From JAWOFN01 sp046497505 [NCBI: bacterium] (lineage in GTDB: Bacteria > Blakebacterota > Blakebacteria > Blakebacterales), in NCBI GenBank assembly GCA_046497505.1, contig JAWOFN010000006.1:1-30691 (forward strand): DNA of 30,691 bases. Reading direction: 5' to 3'. The notes below the pieces were generated by a model. That model was given only the letters and a program-made list of their open reading frames with translations, was not told the origin of the DNA and ran no database searches. Both the position numbers and the translations under genes were made by a program. Of this stretch, positions 7,064 through 15,918 are shown in pieces; the first letter of the stretch is position 1; the number at the start of each line of letters is the position of its first letter.

Positions 7064-7931
7064 CGTTCCCGGCCGGGGGGATACCGCCCGCATGGTGGTG
7101 GAGGACCTCACCTTCGCCTACGGGGAGCAACCGGTGCTCCAGGGGGTGGATCTGGAGCTGGAGCCGGGTGAGGTGGTGGGCCTCGTGGGGCCGAACGGGT
7201 CGGGCAAGAGCACGCTGCTGAAAGTGCTCTCAGGGGTCCATCGGGACTACGAGGGTTCGGTACGTCTAAACGGGTGCGAGGTCGGCTCCATCCCGGGCAG
7301 GGAGCTGGCCCGGTCGGTGGCCACGGTCCCACAGGAGAGTGCCTCGGGACTGCCGTTCACGGTCCTGGAGGTCGTCCTCATGGGTCGGCATCCCCACCTG
7401 GGGGCGTTCTCCTTCGAGGGTGTCCGGGACCTGGATCTGGCCAGGGAGGCACTGGAGCAGGCCGGGGCGGGGGGGTTCGCCGATCGGGATGTGCGGGCCC
7501 TCTCCAGCGGGGAGAGGCAGCGGGTGATCTTCGCCCGTGCCCTGGCCCAGGAGCCCCGGGTGATGCTGCTGGACGAGCCGACCAGCTTCCTCGACCTCCG
7601 TTACCAGGTCGAACTCTACGACCTCACCCGCCGGCAGGCGGAGGAACGGGACGTGGCGGTGCTCACCGCCCTCCACGATCTGAACCTGGCTGCCGAGTAC
7701 TGCGACCGGGTGGTACTCCTCAAGGAGGGGAGGGTCCATTCCGCGGGGCCCACCGACCGGGTTCTGACCTACCCGAACCTGAGGACCGTGTTCGGGACCG
7801 ACGTCTACGTAGACACGAACGACCTCACGGGCAAGCTGCTGGTCATCCCTCTCTCCGGCCGGGCGCGGCGGGCCCTGGGACGCGAGGAAGGGGGCCCGGA
7901 GGCCTCCAGGGGGGGAGGTTCCGCGAGTTGA
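7050..7931 (+). CDS. btuD: BtuD/FecE-type ABC transporter ATPase
   Basis: The 293-residue ATP-hydrolysing subunit of the importer. It shows Walker A GPNGSGKST (about residues 50-58), Q-loop VPQES, signature LSSGERQR (serine for the second residue of LSGGQ, common in this branch), Walker B VMLLDEPTSFLD and H-loop ALHDLN. Beyond the domain, which ends near residue 260, there is a ~35-residue Gly/Arg/Ser-rich tail of unknown role. The order DUF71-btuF-btuC-btuD, with overlaps at every junction, indicates one operon. No outer-membrane BtuB or TonB gene is in the window, so outer-membrane passage must be encoded elsewhere. The stop codon lies inside a TTGACA that may be the -35 element of valS. 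Confidence 0.92.
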   Translation: MASSSVPGRGDTARMVVEDLTFAYGEQPVLQGVDLELEPGEVVGLVGPNGSGKSTLLKVLSGVHRDYEGSVRLNGCEVGSIPGRELARSVATVPQESASGLPFTVLEVVLMGRHPHLGAFSFEGVRDLDLAREALEQAGAGGFADRDVRALSSGERQRVIFARALAQEPRVMLLDEPTSFLDLRYQVELYDLTRRQAEERDVAVLTALHDLNLAAEYCDRVVLLKEGRVHSAGPTDRVLTYPNLRTVFGTDVYVDTNDLTGKLLVIPLSGRARRALGREEGGPEASRGGGSAS

Positions 7932-7956
7932 CACCCGAACAGCGAGCCGCTTACTT
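7928..7956 (+). promoter_or_regulatory. Possible valS promoter overlapping btuD stop
   Basis: A perfect TTGACA at 7928-7933 is followed after 17 bases by TTACTT (7951-7956), or after 18 by TACTTG. The -10 match is weak, so this rests mainly on the -35 and on the similar spacing of other promoters in the window. It would give valS a leader of about 27 bases independent of the B12 operon. Confidence 0.4.
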
Positions 7957-7989
7957 GCGGTTTCACTCCACCGAAGCGGATTGATCCCT

Positions 7990-10719
<2,730 letters not shown>

Positions 10720-10738
10720 AGGGGCCGGGGAGGTCCCG

Positions 10739-11533
10739 CTAGGCCGCCTGCTGCCCCCCGTTCCGTTCCCGGCGGAACCAGGCCAGCATGCCCACCAGGA
10801 TCGTGACGGCCAGGATCACACCGACCACCCGCCAGAAGTGCCAGGAGCGGGCGCTCGGGCCGATCTCGGCCTGGAAGGCGCCGGCCTCCAGGGGGTCGGA
10901 GACAAGATCGTCCAGTGCCACCGTCCACTCCACGCCGCTCTTGTCCATGAGCCAGCGGCCGTTGGAACGGCTTATCGTGGGGCTGCGGAGGGTGACGGTG
11001 ATCTCGCTGTCGTCGAACACGGCTCGGGTGAGGGCGGCACCCAGCTCCCGACCCAGGTCACGGGCATCGGCGGTCTCCGGTGCGGCGTCGCTCGTCGGCT
11101 GCCGGAAGTAGATCGTCCCGTCCCGCTCCTCCAACTCGAAGATGAAGATCGCGCGCAGGTCCCGGTCCGCCTCTTCCTTGGTGGAGGCGATCAGGCGGGC
11201 GATCTCCGGCAGGTCACGCCAGTCCTGTACCGTGACGTCGATAGCGGACCGCTCGAAGCCGTCCCGGGTGTACTCCTCGGTGTGGATGGAACGCACACGG
11301 GGGTCGTTCCTCAGGGCCCGGGCCGCCGCGAGGAAGTCGGGTCCCGCCTCGACACTGACCTCCCCGGGGGGGGGGCCTTCTTCCACGGTCCCGAGCAGGT
11401 CCTGGTGCACCCCGAAGTCCAGACGGAGGCGGGCGGAACCGTCACCATGCACGTAGATCTCCTGCTGCATGTCGAGACATCCGGAGAGGAGGGGGAGGAC
11501 TCCGATCAGGATGGTGGTGAGGACTCGCTGCAT
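10739..11533 (-). CDS. LppM/DUF3153-like lipoprotein with C-terminal membrane helix
   Basis: A 264-residue predicted lipoprotein: MQRVL start, hydrophobic core, and a consensus lipobox LLSGC with lipidated C19. The following pattern, a Cys then a beta-strand with GDGSARLRLDF, resembles LppM/DUF3153-type domains, in which a lipobox is followed by a beta-rich region. Near the C-terminus is a clear membrane helix (WRVVGVILAVTILVGMLAW, about 236-254) ending RRERNGG. The protein would thus be held at both ends, by lipid and by helix. Function is unknown. A longer open frame extends upstream, but ATG 11533 begins a proper signal sequence and is preferred. It lies 74 bases downstream of the EamA gene on the same strand and converges on valS. 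Confidence 0.6.
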   Translation of the reverse strand: MQRVLTTILIGVLPLLSGCLDMQQEIYVHGDGSARLRLDFGVHQDLLGTVEEGPPPGEVSVEAGPDFLAAARALRNDPRVRSIHTEEYTRDGFERSAIDVTVQDWRDLPEIARLIASTKEEADRDLRAIFIFELEERDGTIYFRQPTSDAAPETADARDLGRELGAALTRAVFDDSEITVTLRSPTISRSNGRWLMDKSGVEWTVALDDLVSDPLEAGAFQAEIGPSARSWHFWRVVGVILAVTILVGMLAWFRRERNGGQQAA

Positions 11534-11607
11534 GGTCCGCCGGGGTACGGGTTCCGTTCGCCAGTGTGGAGTATAGATGGGGCAGGCCGCCGGGGCAACC
11601 CGGGGGG

Positions 11608-12546
11608 TCAGCCGGTCCCGGAGGGACCGGGGGGCGGTGAGGTGCGGACCACCAGTCTGGCCCGGCGCACCAGGAAGAGACCGGAGAGGATGATGAGTCC
11701 GCCCGCCACGAGGCGCCAGGTGACCGGTTCGTCCAGGATGAGCCAACCCAGGAAGACCGCCACCACCGGGTTGATGTAGCTGTAGGTGCCGGCCCGGGCA
11801 GGGGCCATGTGGTTGACCAGGTACACGTAGGCGGAGTAGGCGATGATGCTGCCGAAGATGGCCAGGTAGCCCAGGGCCAGCCACGCCTGCAGAGAGGCCG
11901 TCGGCAGGGGACCGCCCCGTACGATGAGGTCGACCAGGAAGAGGAACACCCCGGCAGTCAGGGCGTGGACGGCGGATGACAGGAGACTGGAGACGCCCTT
12001 CAGCTTCCTCTTGGCCAGCACGCTCCCGCCCGACCACGCCTGGGCCCCCAGCAGGATCACGAGGACGGCCAGATACATGCCGCGGGCCGAGTCCCCCGAC
12101 CAGGAGGGGTCGACCAGCACGGCCACGCCGACCAGACCGATGAGGAGGCCCATCATGAGCCCGGGGGTCAGCCGGTCTCCTTCTCGTCCGATCGACCCGT
12201 AGAGGGCCATGAAGATGGGGCTCATCCCGGCCAGCAGGGCGGCCAGCCCGCTGTCGATGTACTGCTCCGCCCAGAACATGCCCCCCACGGCGACGCCGAG
12301 GATGAGGATCCCGGTCAGGACCATCCAGCCCCAGGCAGAGGGCTTCCGGGGCAGGGGAACCCCTCGGAAGAGGGCCCAGGACCCGAGGACCAGACCCGCT
12401 GCGGTGAATCGGAGGGATGCCATCCAGAAGGGGGGCATCTCCTTCACCCCCACCCGGATGGCCAGATAGGTGGAACCCCAGACCGCCGACACGATGGCGT
12501 AGGCCACATAGACTCGGACACGGCTGCCCTGCGGGTGTTCCGGCAT
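11608..12546 (-). CDS. EamA-family (DMT) transporter
   Basis: A 312-residue inner-membrane protein with about ten helices in two EamA repeats, the fold of drug/metabolite exporters such as RhtA and YdcZ-type carriers. The first repeat opens with AIVSAVWGSTYLAIRVG and includes PPFWMASLRFTAAGLVL; the second ends with PVTWRLVAGGLIILSGLFL, both diagnostic. The substrate cannot be told from sequence. ATG 12546 was chosen over upstream in-frame starts because those would add non-hydrophobic residues and overlap the divergent promoter region. A -10 element sits 7 bases before this ATG, so the message may be leaderless. It is divergent from the sigma54 activator gene. Confidence 0.9.
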   Translation of the reverse strand: MPEHPQGSRVRVYVAYAIVSAVWGSTYLAIRVGVKEMPPFWMASLRFTAAGLVLGSWALFRGVPLPRKPSAWGWMVLTGILILGVAVGGMFWAEQYIDSGLAALLAGMSPIFMALYGSIGREGDRLTPGLMMGLLIGLVGVAVLVDPSWSGDSARGMYLAVLVILLGAQAWSGGSVLAKRKLKGVSSLLSSAVHALTAGVFLFLVDLIVRGGPLPTASLQAWLALGYLAIFGSIIAYSAYVYLVNHMAPARAGTYSYINPVVAVFLGWLILDEPVTWRLVAGGLIILSGLFLVRRARLVVRTSPPPGPSGTG

Positions 12547-12553
12547 GCCGCCC

Positions 12554-12582
12554 AAGATAGGCCGGCGGAGACCCGGCGTCAG
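12554..12582 (-). promoter_or_regulatory. Candidate promoter giving a leaderless EamA mRNA
   Basis: On the minus strand CTGACG (12582-12577) and TATCTT (12559-12554) are spaced 17 bases. Seven bases then separate the -10 from the ATG at 12546, so transcription would begin at or next to the start codon. No Shine-Dalgarno sequence is visible, consistent with leaderless translation. Confidence 0.45.
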
Positions 12583-12612
12583 CAGTCCAGTGCAGCCCTC
12601 GGGCCGGTCGGG

Positions 12613-12641
12613 TTGACCGTTCCGTCCCCTGGAGATAGACT
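12613..12641 (+). promoter_or_regulatory. Sigma70-type promoter of the sigma54 activator gene
   Basis: TTGACC (12613-12618), 17-base spacer, TAGACT (12636-12641). Transcription would begin near 12648, about 33 bases before the ATG, and GGGAGGAG (12663-12670) provides the ribosome site. Same architecture as the promoter at 4364. Confidence 0.6.
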
Positions 12642-12680
12642 CACCCGGCTTTCCATGCCCCTGGGAGGAGTACGCTGAGC

Positions 12681-14066
12681 ATGAGTGAACTGCCCTGTAT
12701 CGCACTGGTCGAAGACGACCCCATCCTGCTGGACATCCTCACCCGAGCCCTGATCGACCAGGGTTTCGACGTACATCCATTCCCGGACGGCGCGTCGTTC
12801 GTGGGATCCCTGGATGCGGGGTTGACCCCGGACGCGGCGGTCCTGGACATCGTGATGCCCGGCGTGGATGGGCTGGAGGCCCTGGAACGTCTCCGTGCCG
12901 ACGTACCCGCCTGCCGGGTGGTGATGATGACCGCCTTCAAAGGGGTCGACAACGCCGTGGAGAGTCTCCGCCTGGGGGCGACCGAATACCTGATGAAGCC
13001 GATCACCGCGGGCGAGGTCATCTCGGCGGTGAAGCAGGCGCTCCGCAAGCGGAGGGGCGGGGAAGAGGTGAGGGAGGCCGCCGCCGACTTCGCTGCCGAC
13101 ACGGACGAGCGGGACCTGGCGGTCCTCATGGGACCCGGCCGGGCAGTAGAGGAGATCAAGAGGTTCGTGGTCAAGGCCGCGGTGGCCCGGGTGCCCGTAC
13201 TGCTGACCGGTGAGACGGGGACGGGGAAGGAACTCGTGGCCCGTGCCATACACGCTTCCGGGCCCCGTTCGGAGAAGGCCATGGTGATCGTGAACTGCGG
13301 CGCCATCCCGGAGGCGCTGATGGAGGCCGAGCTCTTCGGATACCGGAAGGGGGCCTTCACGGGGGCGGAGGAGGACCGCTCCGGCATGATAGGGAGCGCG
13401 GAGGGTTCGACCCTCTTCCTGGACGAGGTGGGCGACCTGCCGCTCCAGAGCCAGGTCAAGCTCCTGCGGGTGCTGCAGGAGGGGCAGGTGCGGGCCGTTG
13501 GGGCCCGGCAGCCCACGCCCGTGGACATCCGGGTGGTGGCGGCGACCAACAGGGACCTGGAGCAGGAGATCGCCGCAGGCAGGTTCCGGACCGATCTCTA
13601 CTACCGGCTGGGCGTACTGAGACTCCGCCTCCCGGCCCTGCGGGAACGGCGGGAGGACCTCCCCCACCTGGTGGAACGGTTCATGACCGCCTACGGGAGA
13701 GCGGACGGACCCCGGAAGGTCGCGGCACGGGCTCTCAAGGCGTTCAAGCGGTACCCATGGCCCGGCAACGTCCGGGAACTGGAGAACGAACTGGCTCGGA
13801 TCAACACGCTGGTGGACGATCCGGCCATCGAGTTCCGTCACCTCAGCCCGGAGATCCGGGCTGCACAGGAGGTCCGGGGGGCCGGCAGCCTGCGGGCCGC
13901 CCTGGACCTGAAGGAGCGGGGCATGATCCTGGCCATCCTGGAACGAGCGGGGTGGAACAAGAGCGAGGCGGCCCGCATGCTGGGCATGTCCCGCCAGAAC
14001 CTCTACCAGCGCATGGATTACCACAACATCCCACGGCAGCCCGCATCCATGGATGGGGAGACGTAA
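12681..14066 (+). CDS. NtrC-family sigma54-dependent response regulator
   Basis: A 461-residue bacterial enhancer-binding protein. The receiver domain (1-120) has acidic pocket EDD, phospho-acceptor D56 (LDIVMPG) and conserved K106 (LMKPI). The AAA+ domain (about 140-370) has Walker A GETGTGKE (177-184), the sigma54-contact loop GAFTGA (224-229), Walker B TLFLDEVGD and the arginine-finger region FRTDLYYRL. The C-terminus (about 405-455) is a Fis-type helix-turn-helix (NKSEAARMLGMSRQNLYQR). Every residue needed for activating sigma54 polymerase is present. No histidine kinase is adjacent, so it is an orphan regulator within this window. The next gene has a sigma54-type promoter, making ssb a candidate local target. 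The receiver suggests phosphorylation control. Confidence 0.95.
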   Translation: MSELPCIALVEDDPILLDILTRALIDQGFDVHPFPDGASFVGSLDAGLTPDAAVLDIVMPGVDGLEALERLRADVPACRVVMMTAFKGVDNAVESLRLGATEYLMKPITAGEVISAVKQALRKRRGGEEVREAAADFAADTDERDLAVLMGPGRAVEEIKRFVVKAAVARVPVLLTGETGTGKELVARAIHASGPRSEKAMVIVNCGAIPEALMEAELFGYRKGAFTGAEEDRSGMIGSAEGSTLFLDEVGDLPLQSQVKLLRVLQEGQVRAVGARQPTPVDIRVVAATNRDLEQEIAAGRFRTDLYYRLGVLRLRLPALRERREDLPHLVERFMTAYGRADGPRKVAARALKAFKRYPWPGNVRELENELARINTLVDDPAIEFRHLSPEIRAAQEVRGAGSLRAALDLKERGMILAILERAGWNKSEAARMLGMSRQNLYQRMDYHNIPRQPASMDGET

Positions 14067-14148
14067 AGCGGGATTGACGCCCTCCCGGTCCCTGCGGCTG
14101 CGGCATCCGCGGTCTCCCGGCACCCTGCCAGTAAACCACGCTTCACAC

Positions 14149-14181
14149 AGCAGGCTGAGGACCGGTCGACCTCAGCCTGCT
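14149..14181. repeat. Perfect 12-bp inverted repeat upstream of ssb
   Basis: AGCAGGCTGAGG (14149-14160) and CCTCAGCCTGCT (14170-14181) are exact reverse complements around a 9-base centre. It lies 83 bases after the activator stop and about 85 bases upstream of the sigma54 -24 element. Two readings: a terminator for the activator gene (but the run after it, TGTGCGTT, is a poor U tract), or an enhancer site where the activator binds. Confidence 0.7.
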
Positions 14182-14247
14182 TGTGCGTTCGGCATAACCC
14201 TCTCTCCAGCAAGCGGTTAGCGCCGAATTCCTCCGCTCGCCCGTTTC

Positions 14248-14263
14248 TGGCACGATCTTTGTT
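14248..14263 (+). promoter_or_regulatory. Sigma54 (-24/-12) promoter of ssb
   Basis: TGGCACG (14248-14254), four bases, TTGTT (14259-14263), preceded by C. Against the consensus YTGGCACG-N4-TTGCW the only mismatch is T for C at -12. Transcription would start near 14274, 47 bases before the ssb start. No sigma70 promoter was evident in the same gap. Because the upstream gene is itself a sigma54 activator, this match is more credible than an isolated one. Confidence 0.6.
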
Positions 14264-14320
14264 TCTCTGGGCGGTCGAGAAGAGGATGCTCCCCGGACCC
14301 GAGACGATGGGAGTGGGCGG

Positions 14321-14734
14321 ATGAACGGTCTGAAGATGCCCCATCTCAACCAAGTATACATCACGGGACGGCTGACCCGTGACCCCGAACTCCGGTACAC
14401 CCAGAGCGGGGTGCCCGTGCTGAACGCGCGTCTGGCGAGCAACAGCTTCTACAAGGGCGCGGACGGAGAGTGGAAGCAGGAGACGACCTTCCTGGGTCTT
14501 GTCGCATGGCAGGGGCTGGCCGAGCGGTGCTTCGAGCGGCTCCGGAAGGGGAGCGCGGTCATGGTGTCCGGCCGGCTCAACTCCAGCGAATGGCAGAACA
14601 GCGAAGGGGAGAAGCGCTCGACCCTGGAGGTCCGGGCGGACCGGGTACAGTTCCTGGACCGTACGGAGGAGGGCGGCGGAGAAGAGGAAGCGGGGGAATC
14701 GGATACCGTCCTTCAGGGTGAGGACGCCCGATGA
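14321..14734 (+). CDS. ssb: Single-stranded DNA-binding protein, tail-less type
   Basis: A 137-residue OB-fold protein with SSB hallmarks: NQVYITGRLTRDPELRYTQSG at the start, ETTFLGLVAWQGLAERC in the middle, GSAVMVSGRLNSSEW and a final strand LEVRADRVQFLD. It would coat single-stranded DNA. After the OB fold (ends ~112) there is only a short acidic stretch ending GEDAR; the conserved DDDIPF-like tip that recruits partner enzymes in replicative SSBs is absent. It may be a secondary or specialised SSB, as in competence or recombination, with the housekeeping one elsewhere. ATG 14321 follows GGGAGTGGGCGG; ATG 14336 is an alternative. Its stop overlaps the next start (ATGA). A sigma54 promoter lies upstream. 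Confidence 0.88.
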   Translation: MNGLKMPHLNQVYITGRLTRDPELRYTQSGVPVLNARLASNSFYKGADGEWKQETTFLGLVAWQGLAERCFERLRKGSAVMVSGRLNSSEWQNSEGEKRSTLEVRADRVQFLDRTEEGGGEEEAGESDTVLQGEDAR

Positions 14735-15111
14735 CCTTCCCGACCGCAGCCGGTCCCGCCCTGGTGCCGGAGCGTCCCGAGGTCGTCTCGGCGGTCCTGA
14801 ACGACGCGCGGGTTCAGGATTGCCTGTGGATCGCCCTCATGGAGTGGGACCTCAGGATCCAGGACGTCGTCCTCCGGCCCCGGCCCGCCGCAGAAGGGGG
14901 CATCCTGCCGGACGGCTGGGTGCTGTGTGTGGGCCTGGGGCCGGGGGTGCGGCTGGAAGCCTCCTGTTCCCGCGGGGGTTCGATGGTCCACGAAGTGCGC
15001 CTGCTGGTGCGGCCGGGCAGCGCCCCCGCACTGCTTCGGAGGACATGGCACAGGAGACCCGGCGGTCCGAGCCGGGAGAGCGGAGCGGAAGGCATGCAGC
15101 CCGCAGGATAG
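14731..15111 (+). CDS. Unknown protein coupled to ssb
   Basis: A 126-residue protein that I do not recognise. Its start codon overlaps the ssb stop in ATGA, so it is almost certainly translated from the same message. The middle looks like a compact alpha/beta fold: DARVQDCLWIALMEWDLRIQ, then strands around GWVLCVGLGPGVRLEASC and VHEVRLLVRPG, then a basic, disordered-looking tail (RRTWHRRPGGPSR). No signal peptide or membrane helix is evident. Two cysteines (about residues 32 and 69) flank the first predicted strands. Tight pairing with an SSB under a candidate sigma54 promoter suggests a role with single-stranded DNA, but that is inference. A terminator follows at 15197. Confidence 0.6.
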   Translation: MTFPTAAGPALVPERPEVVSAVLNDARVQDCLWIALMEWDLRIQDVVLRPRPAAEGGILPDGWVLCVGLGPGVRLEASCSRGGSMVHEVRLLVRPGSAPALLRRTWHRRPGGPSRESGAEGMQPAG

Positions 15112-15196
15112 GGTGACAGGGGTCCGCTGAGGCATCATCATGCGATCCCGGATGGTGCCTGTACAACGGGGGGCTGCAGACGCCTCCGGGGATCGC

Positions 15197-15228
15197 GGGA
15201 AGGGGGCCTCCGGGCCCCCTTTCCTTGA
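15197..15228 (+). terminator. Rho-independent terminator after the ssb operon
   Basis: A hairpin with stem AGGGGGCC (15201-15208) and GGCCCCCT (15213-15220), loop TCCG, extendable outward by up to four further pairs, followed by TTCCTT. It lies 86 bases after the stop of the ssb-coupled gene. Confidence 0.65.
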
Positions 15229-15270
15229 TCTGTCCGAGAGGGAGGGCGCCGCGGGTCCCCGGCAGGCCCC

Positions 15271-15300
15271 AAACGCAAAAGGGGCGCCCCCTGGCGCCCC
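15271..15300 (-). terminator. Rho-independent terminator of the minus-strand membrane gene
   Basis: On the minus strand GGGGCGCC, loop AGGG, GGCGCCCC is followed by TTTTGCGTTT: an 8-pair GC stem with a T-rich tail. It starts 25 bases after the stop of the gene at 15325-15675. With the plus-strand terminator at 15197, it separates two convergent units. Confidence 0.8.
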
Positions 15301-15324
15301 TCCTCGGCAGCGATGTTGTCCTTC

Positions 15325-15675
15325 TCAGATGGCGGGCTCGTGGGCCTCGACCAGCCGGACGCAGAGCCAGCCGGCACCGAGCCAGACGGCGCCCCCCACG
15401 ACGTAGAGGGCGATACCGGCCGGTTCCGCCCCGTAGTACCATGTGGCCAGCCCGGCGAAGAGGAGGGCGGCGACGAGCATCATCCTCGCCCGCACGGGCT
15501 TCTCCTCCTTGAACATGGTGTTGGCCATCCATCCCATGGTGGCGAAGGCCAGGGTACCCACGTAGATCATCCCCACCTGGTTGGCCGTCGCATCGAGCTG
15601 CATGCCGATGAACGAGGGGACCAGGGCCAGGACGAACAGGAGAAAATAGCCTGCGAAACGCATCACCAGGTTCAC
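15325..15675 (-). CDS. Small four-helix membrane protein of unknown function
   Basis: A 116-residue protein with four predicted helices: about 7-25 (AGYFLLFVLALVPSFIG), 33-50, 61-80 and 84-106 (IALYVVGGAVWLGAGWL), with a basic loop KEEKPVRAR between the second and third. I do not recognise the family. I chose GTG 15675 because GGAGG lies nine bases upstream; the open frame extends to a GTG at 15717, which lacks a properly spaced ribosome site. The transcription unit is well defined: promoter at 15741-15769, a possible operator over its -35, and a strong terminator just after the stop. It is thus a single-gene unit, divergent from truA. Confidence 0.65.
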   Translation of the reverse strand: MNLVMRFAGYFLLFVLALVPSFIGMQLDATANQVGMIYVGTLAFATMGWMANTMFKEEKPVRARMMLVAALLFAGLATWYYGAEPAGIALYVVGGAVWLGAGWLCVRLVEAHEPAI

Positions 15676-15740
15676 GCGCCGTATCCTCCACCAAGCGGCT
15701 GAGCGGTCTTTGAGCACCCCTCGGATGCCCGAGCGGGGGC

Positions 15741-15769
15741 ATAGTAGTTAGGGCCTATTCGGCAGTCAA
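15741..15769 (-). promoter_or_regulatory. Sigma70-type promoter of the small membrane protein gene
   Basis: Minus strand: TTGACT (15769-15764), 17-base spacer, TACTAT (15746-15741). Transcription would start near 15734, giving a ~59-base leader. This is the best -35/-10 pair in the window. Confidence 0.7.
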
Positions 15770-15784
15770 ACCAAAAGACTGTCG
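15760..15784. promoter_or_regulatory. Candidate operator dyad over the -35 element
   Basis: CGGCAGTC (15760-15767), nine bases, GACTGTCG (15777-15784): arms match as reverse complements at seven of eight positions. The left arm covers the -35 hexamer of the minus-strand promoter, where a bound repressor would block polymerase. The A-rich spacer stands out against the local GC. No regulator can be named. Confidence 0.4.
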
Positions 15785-15918
15785 GAAAGGGTGCTGCTGT
15801 GTTACGGTACGTTCGATCCGCGGGCCGCGCGCCGGCCCGGGAGATCGGACCAACCCCACACAACTTCTCAGACGGCCGTCGGGGCAGAACGTATAGCAGA
15901 ACAGGGAGCGCAGCAGCC

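Noticed and set aside
11612-11630. CCGGTCCC/GGGACCGG hairpin as terminator of the EamA gene
   Set aside because: It lies within the last codons of the gene, has a 3-base loop and no T tract; may simply reflect coding sequence.
12579-14123. 514-codon minus-strand open frame across the sigma54 activator
   Set aside because: Antisense shadow; the plus frame has every expected motif.
15721-15835. tRNA-like stretches (GATGCCCGAGCGGG and TACGTTCGATCC)
   Set aside because: They resemble D-arm and T-arm sequence, but no acceptor stem or anticodon arm can be paired around them; the first is a short hairpin in a gene leader.
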